NCBI RefSeq assembly: GCF_019083965.1
Contig: NZ_JAHRCY010000001.1
Coordinates: 310,001-374,000, forward strand
Reading direction: 5' to 3'
DNA: 64,000 bases
From: Catellatospora tritici
GTDB taxonomy: Bacteria > Actinomycetota > Actinomycetes > Mycobacteriales > Micromonosporaceae
Both the position numbers and the translations under genes were made by a program. The notes beneath the pieces were generated by a model, which was not told where the DNA came from, did no database searches, and saw only the letters and a program-made list of their open reading frames with translations. Shown here piece after piece: positions 18,201 to 26,548 of this stretch (the stretch's first letter is position 1; every line of letters starts with the position of its first letter).

Positions 18201-20300
18201 CGCGAACGCGTTCTCCACGTGCGCGCGCACCTCGGCCAGGTCGCGGGCACCGGCGGGCAGCTGCAGGCCGAAGTCGTAGACGTACATGTTGGCGTCGCCG
18301 CGGCGCACCTCGTACGGCCGCTCGTCGGTGACCTGTACGCCCAGGGAGTGCAGCACCGGCAGCACCGCCGACAGCAGCATCGGCTCACCGTGGCGGTACA
18401 CCTTGAACCGCACGTCGTTGCCGGGGCCGGTCCGCTCGACCGTGCTGCCCGTGCCCGCGGTGAACTTGCGCCGGAACAGGTGCATCTCCAGCTGGCCAGG
18501 CTCCTCCAGCAGCTCCAGCTTGGCCAGGTCCTGCACCGCCTCGTAGGCCAGGTGCCCGTCCTTGTACGTCTCCGGCAGCGCGTCGGTGTAGCGGGCCGCC
18601 AGCGCCTTGGCCTGCTCGTCGCCGACCTTGCGCTCCAGCACCAGCCGGAAGTCGTCGTCCCAGTTGCGGGTGGCGTCGCCCAGCAGCTCGGCCAGCGCGT
18701 CCGCGTCGATCTCGCCCGGCGGGTTGGCCGGGTCGGTGCGCACGATGAAGTGGATCCGGGCCAGGTTCGACTCGCTGACGCGGGTGGTGTAGTCGACGCC
18801 GATGCCGTTCAGCTCGCGCAGCAGGATCTCCTGCATGGCCAGCCGGTGCACGGTGGTGAACCGGTCCCGGGGCAGGAAGATCAGGCAGGAGATGAACCGG
18901 CCGTACCCGTCGCGGCGCAGGAACAGCCGCAGCTGGCGGCGGCCCGCCATGCGCAGCACCCCGGTCACCGCGTGGTACAGGTCATCGGTGGAGATCTGGA
19001 ACAGCTCGTCGCGCGGGTAGGTCTCCATGATCTCCAGCAGGTCCTTGCCGGAGTGGCTCTTGGCCGACAGACCAGACCGGTCCAGCACGCTGTCGACCTT
19101 GCGCCGGATCACCGGCAACTGCCGCACGCTGGTGCGGTAGGCGGCCGAGGACAACAGGCCCAGGAAACGGCGCTCGCCAGTGACGTTGCCCTCGGCGTCG
19201 AACGTCTTGAAGCCCAGGTAGTCCAGGTACGCCGAGCGGTGCACGGTCGAGCGCGAGTTGGCCTTGGTGATCACCAGCAGCCGCTTCTCCAGCGCCTTGT
19301 GCTGCGCCTCGGGCGTCATCGACTCCAGCGTCCGGGCGGTCGAGCCGTCACCGCGCAGGATGCCCAGGCCGGTGTCGGGCACGGCCCGCATCAGGTCGGT
19401 GTCGCCGCCGGCGCCAGGGACCTTGACCAGCTCGTACTCGCGGTAGCCGAGGAAGGTGAAGTGGTGGTCGGCCAGCCAGCGCAGCAGCTCGACCGAGTCG
19501 GTGATGTCGCGGTCGGGGACGGGCAGCTCGGCCGTGGCGATCTCGTCGGCCAGCGTCAGCGCCTTGGCCCGCATGGCCGGCCAGTCCTCGACCGCCCGCC
19601 GTACGTCGCCCAGCACCCGCTCCAGGTCGGCGCGCAGGTGCTCCAGCTCCGCCTCATCGCGGATGGCCCCGACCTCGATGCGCATCCAGCTCTCGACCAG
19701 GTCGCCGTCGATCGCGTCGTCGGGCTCCACCTCGGCGCAGACCTCGGCCAGGTTGCCCTCGTCGTCGCGGCGCACCACCATCACCGGGTGCACCAGCAGT
19801 TGCACGTCCTTGCGGGCGCTCAGCGCCGCGGTGACCGAGTCGACCAGGAACGGCATGTCGTCGGTGACGATCTCGACGACGGTGTGGCGCGGGGCGCCCG
19901 ACAGCGACAGGCGCAGCTTCAGCTCCCCCGGGCGCCGCTGCGCGGCCAGCTCGCGGTGCGCGCGCGCCGCCTCGACCAGTCGAGCCGGGGTCAGGTCGGC
20001 CAGTTCCTCGTCAGGGGCGAAGCGCCAGTACCGCTGGACCAGCTGCGCCTCGGCCAGCCGCTCGTCGGTCAGGCTCGTCGCGTCCGTCCCGCCGCCTGGG
20101 CCGCTCGGTCCGCCCGCCGCCGCCAGCGCGACCGCGGCCGCGATCAGCCGCTCGCTGTTCGGCAGGGGCTCGTCGAGGTCGGTGTCGTCGAGATCGTCGG
20201 GCCGCGCCTGCGGCGTGCCCTCGATCCGGACGGTATCGCCGCTCGCTCCCGCCGCCACTTCCGGAACGGTGCCGCCGTCGACTCGGCCGCCAGACTCCAT
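15264..20300 (-). CDS. gdh: NAD-specific glutamate dehydrogenase, large (180-kDa) type
   Basis: The product has 1678 residues, the size of the large NAD-GDH class. A long N-terminal region with ACT-like segments (DDMPFLVDSVTAAL) precedes the catalytic core, which contains GGLRWSDRRDDFRTE, the lysine-containing KAQMVKN and PVGAKGGFVLK near residues 865-900, and the dinucleotide-binding GVGDMSGDVFGNGM near residue 1045; a long C-terminal region follows. It oxidises glutamate to 2-oxoglutarate and ammonia with NAD, in the cytosol. ATG at 20298-20300 follows GGGGAG at 9 nt; a GTG 24 nt further upstream would place that site inside the gene. It is divergent from the penicillin-binding protein gene. 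The opposite strand shows a long stop-free frame here, which is a codon-bias artefact. Confidence 0.95.
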   Translation of the reverse strand: MESGGRVDGGTVPEVAAGASGDTVRIEGTPQARPDDLDDTDLDEPLPNSERLIAAAVALAAAGGPSGPGGGTDATSLTDERLAEAQLVQRYWRFAPDEELADLTPARLVEAARAHRELAAQRRPGELKLRLSLSGAPRHTVVEIVTDDMPFLVDSVTAALSARKDVQLLVHPVMVVRRDDEGNLAEVCAEVEPDDAIDGDLVESWMRIEVGAIRDEAELEHLRADLERVLGDVRRAVEDWPAMRAKALTLADEIATAELPVPDRDITDSVELLRWLADHHFTFLGYREYELVKVPGAGGDTDLMRAVPDTGLGILRGDGSTARTLESMTPEAQHKALEKRLLVITKANSRSTVHRSAYLDYLGFKTFDAEGNVTGERRFLGLLSSAAYRTSVRQLPVIRRKVDSVLDRSGLSAKSHSGKDLLEIMETYPRDELFQISTDDLYHAVTGVLRMAGRRQLRLFLRRDGYGRFISCLIFLPRDRFTTVHRLAMQEILLRELNGIGVDYTTRVSESNLARIHFIVRTDPANPPGEIDADALAELLGDATRNWDDDFRLVLERKVGDEQAKALAARYTDALPETYKDGHLAYEAVQDLAKLELLEEPGQLEMHLFRRKFTAGTGSTVERTGPGNDVRFKVYRHGEPMLLSAVLPVLHSLGVQVTDERPYEVRRGDANMYVYDFGLQLPAGARDLAEVRAHVENAFAAAWRHEAEVDGFNELVLRAGLTWRQVVVLRAYAKYLRQAGTVYAQESMEATFTTYPQIAAMLVALFETRFDPRLQLADTERSSQAKELVSAIGRQLESVASLDQDRILRSYLTLIQATLRTSFFQRAADGRPKSYVSFKLDPQAIPDLPAPRPKFEIFVYSPRFEGVHLRFGSVARGGLRWSDRRDDFRTEILGLVKAQMVKNAVIVPVGAKGGFVLKQAPSPADRDAFQAEGVACYRRFISALLDITDNLDAGKVVPPVDVVRHDHDDPYLVVAADKGTATFSDIANEISASYGFWLGDAFASGGSAGYDHKKMGITARGAWESVKRHFRDMGHDTQTQDFTVVGVGDMSGDVFGNGMLLSEHIRLVAAFDHRHIFLDPNPDAASSYAERRRMFDLPRSSWADYDLELVSEGGGVFPRTAKSIPISAQVRAALGLAETVTAMSPPELMKAILLAPVDLLWNGGIGTYVKATTESHADVGDKANDAIRVNGAHLRCKVVGEGGNLGLTQAGRIEYARKGAQGAGGHIFTDFIDNSAGVDCSDHEVNIKILLGADTSLSLEARNELLASMTDEVGTLVLRDNYGQARALGNARSQTLSLLPVHRRVLTALERAGKIDRALEGLPTDDELVVRGENGEGLSTPEFAVLMAYVKIALEEEIVSSDLPDDPWTAETLAEYFPVPLRHMTKEMAEHRLRREIVTTVLVNETVNRGGTTFVHRAVEETGASVAEVLRAFEVVWEVFELPKLWAAVEATDNLIPTAAQTEVYLKARRLMDRAVRWLIQNRRSPLDVPAEIARFKPGITALMPRLSSLFLGAEHEAMKAHETELVALGAPVELAEWGARTLYSFGLLDVVEVAAETGRDLEEVAGVYFALSERFRVDDLLTKISQLPRDDRWQTLARMALRYDLYAALAALTKEVLAATPADAAPQDRVQHWEQANATATAQARKSIAELDEVKVDLAPLSVLLRQIRTLVRTAAA

Positions 20301-20492
20301 GGAAAGCCACTCCCCTTCGCCCACCGCGCTGTGGGTCGTTGGTGGGACGGGCCGTCTGAGGGGCCGTCCCGTCGTCGCCCCCAGCCTAATCAGCCTTGTC
20401 GTCGAGGATCTCGCACGGGTGCCGCCGACACGTGCACGGCGGCAGTCCAGTCTTGGACACCACGGCCACTCCTACCGCTGGTACGACTGCGG

Positions 20493-20498
20493 CAGAAT
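20493..20498 (+). promoter_or_regulatory. Putative -10 box (CAGAAT) of a leaderless transcript
   Basis: It lies 6 nt before the ATG of the penicillin-binding protein gene, which lacks a Shine-Dalgarno sequence. A at position 2 and T at position 6 fit the actinobacterial TANNNT box. Confidence 0.4.
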
Positions 20499-20504
20499 GC
20501 CGAC

Positions 20505-22409
20505 ATGGCCTCTCGACGCCCCAGGATCATCCTCTCCCTGCTCTCCCTCACCCTGCTGTTTCCCGCCCTCGCCGCCTGCTCCGAGGAGGCCGGTCCGGCA
20601 CCGATGCTGGACTCCTTCCTCGCCGGGTGGCCGAAGGCGACCTTCGACAATGTGAACTTCGTCAAGGCCAGCGGCGAGCGGCTGGACCCGGCGGCGGTCG
20701 GCACCGAACTGCGGGCGCTGGAGGGCAGCCTCGCCCAGACCCCGCCCGCGGTGACCAAGAAGGCCGACCCCGTGGTCAGCGCCGAACTGGCCACCGCCGA
20801 GGTCGTCGTCAAGCAGCCACTGCCCAACGGCACGACCTGGGAATACACCACCACGGTACGCATGTCGAAGGCCAAGGACACCTGGCGGGTGATCTGGGAG
20901 CCCGCCGTGGTGCACCCGAAGCTCACCTTCGGCGACGCGCTGGCCGTGCGGCGCATCGCGCCGGTGCGGGCCGGGGTGCTCGACGGGGCGGGCGAGCCGA
21001 TCGTCAAGCCGCGGCCGGTCGTCGTGGTCGGGGTGGAACCGCAGAAGGTCAAGGACCTGGACCAGCTGGTCAAGGACATCGACACGATCCTCAAGAGCGG
21101 CAAGGTCGACGTGAGCGTGGCCGACCTGGCCACCAGGGTCAAAGCCGCCCAGCCGATGTCGTTCGTCGAGGTGGTGACGCTGCGGCGGGAGGTGTACGAC
21201 CCGATCCGCGACCGGCTGCGGGCGCTGGACGGCACGGTCTTCCGTGAAGAGCAGTGGCTGCTGTCGCCGACGCGCACCTTCGCCCGCGCGCTGCTGGGCA
21301 CGGTCGGCCCGGTGACCAAGGAGATCATGGACGCCAAGCCCGGCGTGTACGCCGTCGGCGATCAGGCGGGCCTGGGCGGCATACAGAAGCAGTACGACGA
21401 CCTGCTGCGCGGCACCGCCGGCATCAAGGTCGTGGTGACCCGCAAGGCGGCCGACGGCACCACCCAGGACGAGGCGCTCTACACGGTCGAGGCCAAGAAC
21501 GGCACGCCGCTGAAGACCACGCTCGACCAGGCCGCGCAGGTGGCCGCCGAGAAGGCGCTGGCGACGGTCAAGCAGCGCAGCGCCATGGTGGCGATCCGGA
21601 TCAGCGACGGAAAGATCATCGCGGCGGCCAACAGCGGCGACGACAACCTGGCCTTCAACGCGCAGGTGCCGCCCGGCTCGACCTTCAAGACCGTCACCGC
21701 GTACGCGCTGCTGGACGCGGGCAAGGTCACCCCGAGCACGATCGTGGCCTGCCCGAAGTTCATCACCGTGGACGGGCGCCAATTCAAGAACTCGCACTTC
21801 CTGGAGCTGGGCAACGTCCAGTTCCACGTCGACTACGCCAAGTCCTGCAACACCGCGTTCGCCTCGCTGGCCCCGCAGCTGGGCCCGGACGGGCTGGCCA
21901 CCGCCGCCGGTTCGCTCGGCCTCGGCCAGGCCTGGGACCTGGGCACGCCCGCGTTCACCGGCAAGGTGTCGGCCAACGGGTCGGCCACCGAGCAGGCCGC
22001 GGCCGCGTTCGGCCAGGGCCAGACCATCGTCAGCCCGGTCGCCATGGCCGGAGTCGCGGCGGCGGTCGCGCGCGGCCAGTGGAAGCAGCCGATCCTGCTG
22101 ACCGAGCCCGCCCCGGCCAAGCCCGCCGCCGACGGCCCCGCCCTCAAGGACAACGTGCTGGCCGCGCTGCGGCCGATGATGCGCGAGGTGGTCACCGACG
22201 GCACGGCGACGCTGCTCAAGGACGTCCCCGGCGGCCCGGTCCAGGGCAAGACCGGCACCGCCGAGTACGACGACAACCCCGACCACAGCCACGCCTGGTT
22301 CATCGGCTGGCAGGGCGACATCGCGTTCGCGGTGTTCGTGGAGGCGGGCATCCGCCCGTCCGACACCGCCGTCCCGATCACCGAGGCGTTCCTGCGTGGC
22401 CTGCGCTGA
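20505..22409 (+). CDS. Class B penicillin-binding protein, MecA-like lipoprotein transpeptidase
   Basis: The product has 634 residues. An N-terminal lipoprotein signal with lipobox LAAC is followed by an NTF2-like (MecA_N) domain, a dimerisation domain (RPVVVVGVEPQKV region), and the transpeptidase domain. All three active-site motifs are present: STFK with the acyl-enzyme Ser near residue 392, SCN near 447 and KTGTAE near 582. It cross-links peptidoglycan outside the membrane and belongs to the PBP2a/PbpA-like group that often has low beta-lactam affinity. The ATG at 20505 lacks a ribosome site. The much longer upstream open frame is antisense to the GDH gene and is not real. A strong hairpin follows the stop. 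Confidence 0.93.
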   Translation: MASRRPRIILSLLSLTLLFPALAACSEEAGPAPMLDSFLAGWPKATFDNVNFVKASGERLDPAAVGTELRALEGSLAQTPPAVTKKADPVVSAELATAEVVVKQPLPNGTTWEYTTTVRMSKAKDTWRVIWEPAVVHPKLTFGDALAVRRIAPVRAGVLDGAGEPIVKPRPVVVVGVEPQKVKDLDQLVKDIDTILKSGKVDVSVADLATRVKAAQPMSFVEVVTLRREVYDPIRDRLRALDGTVFREEQWLLSPTRTFARALLGTVGPVTKEIMDAKPGVYAVGDQAGLGGIQKQYDDLLRGTAGIKVVVTRKAADGTTQDEALYTVEAKNGTPLKTTLDQAAQVAAEKALATVKQRSAMVAIRISDGKIIAAANSGDDNLAFNAQVPPGSTFKTVTAYALLDAGKVTPSTIVACPKFITVDGRQFKNSHFLELGNVQFHVDYAKSCNTAFASLAPQLGPDGLATAAGSLGLGQAWDLGTPAFTGKVSANGSATEQAAAAFGQGQTIVSPVAMAGVAAAVARGQWKQPILLTEPAPAKPAADGPALKDNVLAALRPMMREVVTDGTATLLKDVPGGPVQGKTGTAEYDDNPDHSHAWFIGWQGDIAFAVFVEAGIRPSDTAVPITEAFLRGLR

Positions 22410-22423
22410 GGTCACCGCGTGAC

Positions 22424-22456
22424 GCGACCCCGGTCGGTGACACCGACCGGGGTCGC
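22424..22456 (+). terminator. Terminator hairpin after the penicillin-binding protein gene
   Basis: A perfect 16-bp inverted repeat (22424-22439 with 22441-22456) begins 14 nt after the stop codon; in RNA the loop would open by a few pairs. A short T-run (CCGTTT) follows. Confidence 0.75.
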
Positions 22457-22461
22457 ACCGT

Positions 22462-22553
22462 TTCACCCCTCAGCAGTGCAGGGCTTCACCCCTCAGCAGT
22501 GCAGGGCTTCACCCCTCAGCAGTGCAGGGCTTCACCCCTCAGTAGTGCAGGGC
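22462..22553. repeat. 23-bp tandem repeat, four copies
   Basis: Units begin at 22462, 22485, 22508 and 22531 with an exact 23-bp period; the core words are TTCACCCCTCAG and AGTGCAGGGC. Only the last unit differs, by one base (AGTAGT for AGCAGT), and it forms the end of the minus-strand gene at 22539, including its stop codon. It lies between convergent genes. Confidence 0.9.
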
Positions 22554-23648
22554 GTTCCCCAGGTCCACCAGGGTCGAGCCCTCCTTGAGCAGATCGTTGA
22601 TCGGCCCTTCCGCGGTGATCCCCTCGGCGGCGCTGTCCGGTCGGATCGGCCCGGTCGTGCCACCGCTCTCACCTGCCTTGCAGGCAACCTCGGAGCCGCA
22701 CGAGAACGGTGTGAAGGTGATGTCGAGGGTGCCGTAGGACCCCAGGTCGACCACGGTGCGGTAACCCGTGGCGGGCGCACCCTCCACGCGTGGCTGGTCG
22801 AACCTGGCCTCGGGCACGAGCTCGTGCAGGAACGACGCCAGCTGCGTGGACAGCAGGTCCGCCAGTTTGTCCCGAGCTGGAGACGGACCGACCGGCCCGT
22901 CCGGGAACAGTCCCAGCCCGTCGGTGCGCACCAACTCGAGCAGCTGTTCGGCGGTCAGTGGCGGGGATCCGACGTAGTTCTCGGCCTGCTCGTAGGCGTA
23001 AGCACTGACCAACGTGCCGTCCGGCAGGTACGCCTGGGCGCGGCTCTGGCCGCCCTGCGCCACCGACAGCAGCACCGTCCCGGCCGCCGTCCGCTCATAG
23101 GTGCAGGCCGGGCCTGCCATGTCACATTCCGCGTTCAACTCCGGCGCCTCGTGCTCCGCCCGGCCGACCTCGACGGTAAGGAAGCCAACTCCGTCCGGGC
23201 GCTCCAGTTCGAACAGCGCCTGGTACAGCCCGCGGCGAGGAGTGAAGACGAAGACGCTCGCATCGTGCGCGGTGACCCGCGCCGTCGGGACCAGCGTCGC
23301 GAGTGCGGCGCGCACCGCTCCGGCCAACCGGGGCACGGTCTGCGCGCAGTCCACGGGCAGTGGCCCGCCGGTGCCGGGCTCCGGCGACGCGGTGGGCACC
23401 GGCCCAGGGGTGGGGCAGGCTGCGGCGCCAGAGGTACCGACGACCGCGGCGGGGGTGCTGCCACCGCCGGTCAGCAGCGGCGGCAGCGTGAGCACGCCGG
23501 CGACCAGGGCGGCCGCCCCGGTGGCCGCGCCGGCCCAGCGCATCCTGCGGGAACGGCGCTGTTCACCGGCGATGAAGGTGTCGAGATCGATCCGGGTCGG
23601 CGGCGATACGTCGACCGCGGCGCGCATCCGGTGGGACAGATCGTGCAT
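22539..23648 (-). CDS. Membrane-anchored protein, putative anti-sigma partner of the adjacent ECF factor
   Basis: The product has 369 residues. A ~38-residue N-terminal cytoplasmic part (with the RIDLDTFIAGEQRRSRR segment) precedes one transmembrane helix (AGAATGAAALVAGVLTLP) and a Pro/Thr linker; the external domain of about 270 residues has paired Cys residues and no fold I recognise. It starts 2 nt after the stop of the SigE-type sigma factor gene, the standard position for a regulatory partner, but no zinc anti-sigma motif (HxxxCxxC) is present. The last codons and stop lie inside the fourth unit of the 23-bp repeat, so the C-terminus may vary between strains. Confidence 0.82.
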   Translation of the reverse strand: MHDLSHRMRAAVDVSPPTRIDLDTFIAGEQRRSRRMRWAGAATGAAALVAGVLTLPPLLTGGGSTPAAVVGTSGAAACPTPGPVPTASPEPGTGGPLPVDCAQTVPRLAGAVRAALATLVPTARVTAHDASVFVFTPRRGLYQALFELERPDGVGFLTVEVGRAEHEAPELNAECDMAGPACTYERTAAGTVLLSVAQGGQSRAQAYLPDGTLVSAYAYEQAENYVGSPPLTAEQLLELVRTDGLGLFPDGPVGPSPARDKLADLLSTQLASFLHELVPEARFDQPRVEGAPATGYRTVVDLGSYGTLDITFTPFSCGSEVACKAGESGGTTGPIRPDSAAEGITAEGPINDLLKEGSTLVDLGNALHY

Positions 23649-23650
23649 GT

Positions 23651-24160
23651 TCAGGCCTCCTCGGCGACCAGCCCGGCACCCCCGAGGCGCGCGCGCAGCG
23701 CCTCCAGGGCCCGGGACGTCTGGCTCTTGACGGTGCCGGTCGAGCAGCCGAGCTCGGCGGCGGTCTCCTCGACCGACAGGTCGCAGAAGTAGCGCAGCAC
23801 GAGCACCGCCCGGCGGCGGGCCGGCAGTTCGGCGAGCAGGGCGGTGACGTCCAGGTACTGGTCGACGCCGTCCGCGCCGGGCCCGGTCGCGGCCTGCTCC
23901 GGCAGGAACTCCACAGAGCGTTCCCGGCGCCAGGGGCGGCGGCGCTCGTTGAGCATCGCCCGCAGCATCGACGTACGCACGTAGGCGTCGGGATGCTCCA
24001 TCCGCGACACCCGGTCCCAGTGCCGGTACAGGCCGGTCAGCGCCGCCGACACCATGTCGTCGGCGGCGTGCCAGTCGCCGCAGAGCAGGTAGGCGGTCCG
24101 CCGCCAGCCGTCCATCCGGCTCGCGGCGAACTCGCGGAACCCGCCGACGTCCTTGGCCAT
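23651..24160 (-). CDS. SigE-family ECF RNA polymerase sigma factor
   Basis: The product has 169 residues. Region 2 is seen in FREFAASRMDGWRRTAYLLCGDWHAADDMV and LYRHWDRV; region 4 in LPARRRAVLVLRYFCDLSVEETA followed by the helix-turn-helix GCSTGTVKSQTSRALEAL. This is the short SigE-family layout common in actinobacteria. The ATG at 24158-24160 has GAGGAGG 5 nt upstream. It is cotranscribed with the membrane protein downstream, which probably controls its activity. It is divergent from the secreted deacetylase gene. Confidence 0.93.
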   Translation of the reverse strand: MAKDVGGFREFAASRMDGWRRTAYLLCGDWHAADDMVSAALTGLYRHWDRVSRMEHPDAYVRTSMLRAMLNERRRPWRRERSVEFLPEQAATGPGADGVDQYLDVTALLAELPARRRAVLVLRYFCDLSVEETAAELGCSTGTVKSQTSRALEALRARLGGAGLVAEEA

Positions 24161-24240
24161 CCCGTCCTCCTCGTTCTCACCCCTCGAACACGGAGCGGGC
24201 GAGCGGAGGTTGCTCCGATCGGCGAGGAATCAATCGGCAG

Positions 24241-24267
24241 GCGCGGCGCCGGGGGACGGCGCCGCGC
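24241..24267. other. Hairpin in the divergent region upstream of the PIG-L gene
   Basis: A perfect 10-bp GC stem (24241-24250 with 24258-24267) with a 7-nt loop, 13 bp upstream of a TAGACT -10-like box at 24280-24285. It may be a protein-binding site or a byproduct of high GC. Confidence 0.4.
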
Positions 24268-24324
24268 AGGGCAGTTCCCTAGACTGCGCTGGCTTGATCC
24301 TTCGACGAAACGGGGACCCTTCTC

Positions 24325-25464
24325 GTGGCTTCGCGCACGATCCGGACAGTGTGGGCGGCAACAGTCACCGCCAGCCTCGCCGTCGCGTTCACCGCCGCAG
24401 CGCCCACCGCCGCGGCACAGGCCATCACGACGACGAAGACACACATCCAGTACTTCGTCAGCCCCCACCCCGACGATGTCTTCGAGGCCTGGTCGCTGGT
24501 GCAGGACTCGTCCGCCAACTACCCGGTCTTCATCACCCTGACCATGGGCGAGAAGACGGGCTACTGCAGCACCCGCACCCTGGACCTCGGCAGTCCGTGG
24601 GGAACCGTGTCCATCACCGAGGGCGACCTGCCCTCCTGCAAGGCTGCTCGGATGGCGAGCCTCAACGCCTGGCTCGACGACCAGTCCGCCGCAGACGCCT
24701 ACCTCAACGACTTCGTCAGGGCGGAGAACACCTCGGCCGGCTACAACATGACGAAGTACACCGACGTCGCACCGGCCGGGGGCACGGATTCGGGGGGCCC
24801 GAATGCCGCGGGCATGACCGGGTGCAACCCCGCCTGGGGCAGCACCGGGTGCACCGGCACCAACCCGACGGCCGGAGTTCCGGTCCCGAGCAACCTGAAC
24901 GAGGTGCCGGCGCTGCAGCAGTCCGCCGCACAGCAGGTGACCTGGTATGTCGGCAGCACCTCGGCCAGAGTGGAGTTCGATCTGGGCGACGGCAACCTCA
25001 CGGACGCCGAGGTGGTATGGGCGGTCGACTACGTACGCGCCAACCGCGCGACGCGACTGCCGCTGACCAACGAGTACGGCGTGGTCGCCGCGGCATACTC
25101 CAACCTGGCCGGTCACTACACCGCCTGCTACGACTACAGCCACCACGACCATCGAGCCGTGCATGAGGCGATCTACAACAACGATCTGATCGACGCTGCC
25201 GGGTCGCACCCGCAGTGGGGTGCCACCTGCGGCAGCCAGACCACCACCGTCGGGGTCGATCCCGAGGTGGCCGCGGGCGGACGGTCGAAACAAATCACGA
25301 ACACGCACTACAACGAGAACATGTCGACCTCGTCGTCGTACTTCCAGAAGCGGTTCGGCTGGCTCCACAACGGAACCCTGTGGCCGTCGGGGAAAGATCC
25401 AGTCGCCGGCACCAACGGCGTGCTCTTCTCCCAGTGGAACTACTTCTGGGCCCGCAACTTCTGA
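24325..25464 (+). CDS. Secreted PIG-L (LmbE-like) family deacetylase
   Basis: The product has 379 residues. A cleavable signal peptide (basic start, hydrophobic core, AAAQA end near residue 33) is followed by the PIG-L metal motif SPHPDDVFEAW and, near residue 275, the second motif HHDHRAVHEAI. These supply the zinc ligands and the catalytic Asp of GlcNAc-de-N-acetylase-type hydrolases. Three Cys pairs in the middle suggest disulfides, consistent with export. It should remove acyl groups from an amino sugar or glycoconjugate outside the cell; the substrate is unknown. The GTG start at 24325 has only a weak GGGGA upstream. A strong terminator hairpin follows. It is divergent from the SigE-type operon. 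Confidence 0.86.
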   Translation: MASRTIRTVWAATVTASLAVAFTAAAPTAAAQAITTTKTHIQYFVSPHPDDVFEAWSLVQDSSANYPVFITLTMGEKTGYCSTRTLDLGSPWGTVSITEGDLPSCKAARMASLNAWLDDQSAADAYLNDFVRAENTSAGYNMTKYTDVAPAGGTDSGGPNAAGMTGCNPAWGSTGCTGTNPTAGVPVPSNLNEVPALQQSAAQQVTWYVGSTSARVEFDLGDGNLTDAEVVWAVDYVRANRATRLPLTNEYGVVAAAYSNLAGHYTACYDYSHHDHRAVHEAIYNNDLIDAAGSHPQWGATCGSQTTTVGVDPEVAAGGRSKQITNTHYNENMSTSSSYFQKRFGWLHNGTLWPSGKDPVAGTNGVLFSQWNYFWARNF

Positions 25465-25476
25465 CAATCGCCGACC

Positions 25477-25511
25477 GTCATACGGCTGCTGCTTGACCGC
25501 AGCCGTATGAC
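25477..25511 (+). terminator. Terminator hairpin after the PIG-L gene
   Basis: A perfect 13-bp stem (25477-25489 with 25499-25511) with a 9-nt loop starts 13 nt after the stop. There is no long T-run. Confidence 0.7.
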
Positions 25512-25613
25512 ATGAGCGAGCCCCGGCCGGATCCAGCCGGGGCTCGCCTCGTTCGCCACCCGCCCCGGGCCGGACCTCGTCCGGACCTCCGGCACAGCGG
25601 GACGACGCGGGAA

Positions 25614-26015
25614 TCAGGCCGCGGAGGTCATGGTGGAGCGGCGCAGCCAGAGCAGGCCGAGCACGGGCAGGACCAGCGGCAGGTAGCCGTAGCCCTCGCC
25701 GAAGCCCGACCACACGGTCTGGTCGGGGAAGTCCTGCGGCGCCAGCACGCTGAGCGTGCCGACGGCGAGCACGCCGAACAGCTCCACGCTGCAGCAGGCG
25801 AGGGCCAGTCGCCGCCCGTGCGCGCCACCGCGCACCAGGCCGACGGTGGCCACGATGTAGATCACCGCGGCGACGGCGCTGAGCAGGTACGACACCGGCG
25901 CCTCGGCGAACTTGGTGATGATCTGCACGCTCGCCCGGGAGGTGGCGGCGACGGCGAACAGGCCGTAAACGAAGACCAGCACCCGGCCCAGGCCGCGGTT
26001 GAGACCGTCAGGCAC
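25614..26015 (-). CDS. Small integral membrane protein of unknown function
   Basis: The product has 133 residues and four predicted membrane helices (VLVFVYGLFAVAA, VSYLLSAVAAVIYIVATVGL, LALACCSVELFGVLAVGTL, LPLVLPVLGLLWL). GTG at 26013-26015 overlaps the end of the upstream membrane-protein gene by 8 bp, so they are coupled. I do not recognise the family; such pairs of small membrane proteins are widespread in actinobacteria. Confidence 0.8.
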   Translation of the reverse strand: MPDGLNRGLGRVLVFVYGLFAVAATSRASVQIITKFAEAPVSYLLSAVAAVIYIVATVGLVRGGAHGRRLALACCSVELFGVLAVGTLSVLAPQDFPDQTVWSGFGEGYGYLPLVLPVLGLLWLRRSTMTSAA

Positions 26016-26364
26016 CCCACACCTGCCCCATGCGCAGGACCAGCACCGGCATGATCAGGGCGGCGACGCCGACGATCAGGCTGCCGAAACGGGTCGGCTC
26101 CATCTTGCCGACGATCCAGGCGCCCGCGGGCAGCAGCGCCAGCGTGAGGCCGTACCCGACGAAGGTCGCGACCTCGCGCGGGCCAGTGCCGCCGACCCAG
26201 GTCACCACGGCCGCGGCCAGCAGCAGCACCGCCACCACGTTGACCACGACGGTGCCGGCGAACTGCACCTGGTCGGGCGCTCGGTCGCGCGCCGAGGCGA
26301 TCAGCGCGATCACGGCGAGCAGCAGGGAGACGACCGTGGTCGCCGTGGCCAGGACATCGGACAT
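26008..26364 (-). CDS. Small integral membrane protein of unknown function
   Basis: The product has 118 residues and four predicted membrane helices. The ATG at 26362-26364 (MSDVLATATTVV) is chosen over the upstream open frame, which translates only simple repeats. There is no ribosome site; a TACTGT box (26372-26377, minus strand) ends 7 nt before the ATG, so the operon mRNA may be leaderless. It is the first gene of a two-gene membrane-protein operon. Confidence 0.78.
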   Translation of the reverse strand: MSDVLATATTVVSLLLAVIALIASARDRAPDQVQFAGTVVVNVVAVLLLAAAVVTWVGGTGPREVATFVGYGLTLALLPAGAWIVGKMEPTRFGSLIVGVAALIMPVLVLRMGQVWGA

Positions 26365-26460
26365 GGCAGACACAGTAACCGCCGGTCGATCCAGCGCCAC
26401 GTGACGGTCGCCCCCATGCGACCCACACGACTCCCCCCGCTCGGCCCCACGCCCCCCCAA

Positions 26461-26548
26461 CCGCCACACCGCGCCACACCGCGCCACACTGCGCCGTGCC
26501 GCGCCGTGCCGCGCCGTGCCGCGCCGTGCCATGCCGCGCCGCGCCGCG
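26461..26548. repeat. 10-bp GC-rich tandem repeat
   Basis: Seven units in exact 10-bp register at 26461-26530: the first three are variants of GCGCCACACC, the next four are identical GCGCCGTGCC. A decayed 5-bp GCGCC run follows. Open frames across it are low-complexity and not coding. Together with the next two entries it fills the 338-bp gene-free stretch 26365-26702. Confidence 0.85.

Noticed and set aside
20344-20370. A 7-bp hairpin in the gdh/pbp divergent region
   Set aside because: Short GC stems of this kind are expected by chance in this composition.
15222-22409. A stop-free plus-strand frame of 2395 codons
   Set aside because: The first 5 kb is antisense to the well-supported NAD-GDH gene and translates to a low-complexity His/Gln/Val/Leu-rich chain. 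It only joins the real penicillin-binding protein by being in the same frame. High GC removes stop codons.
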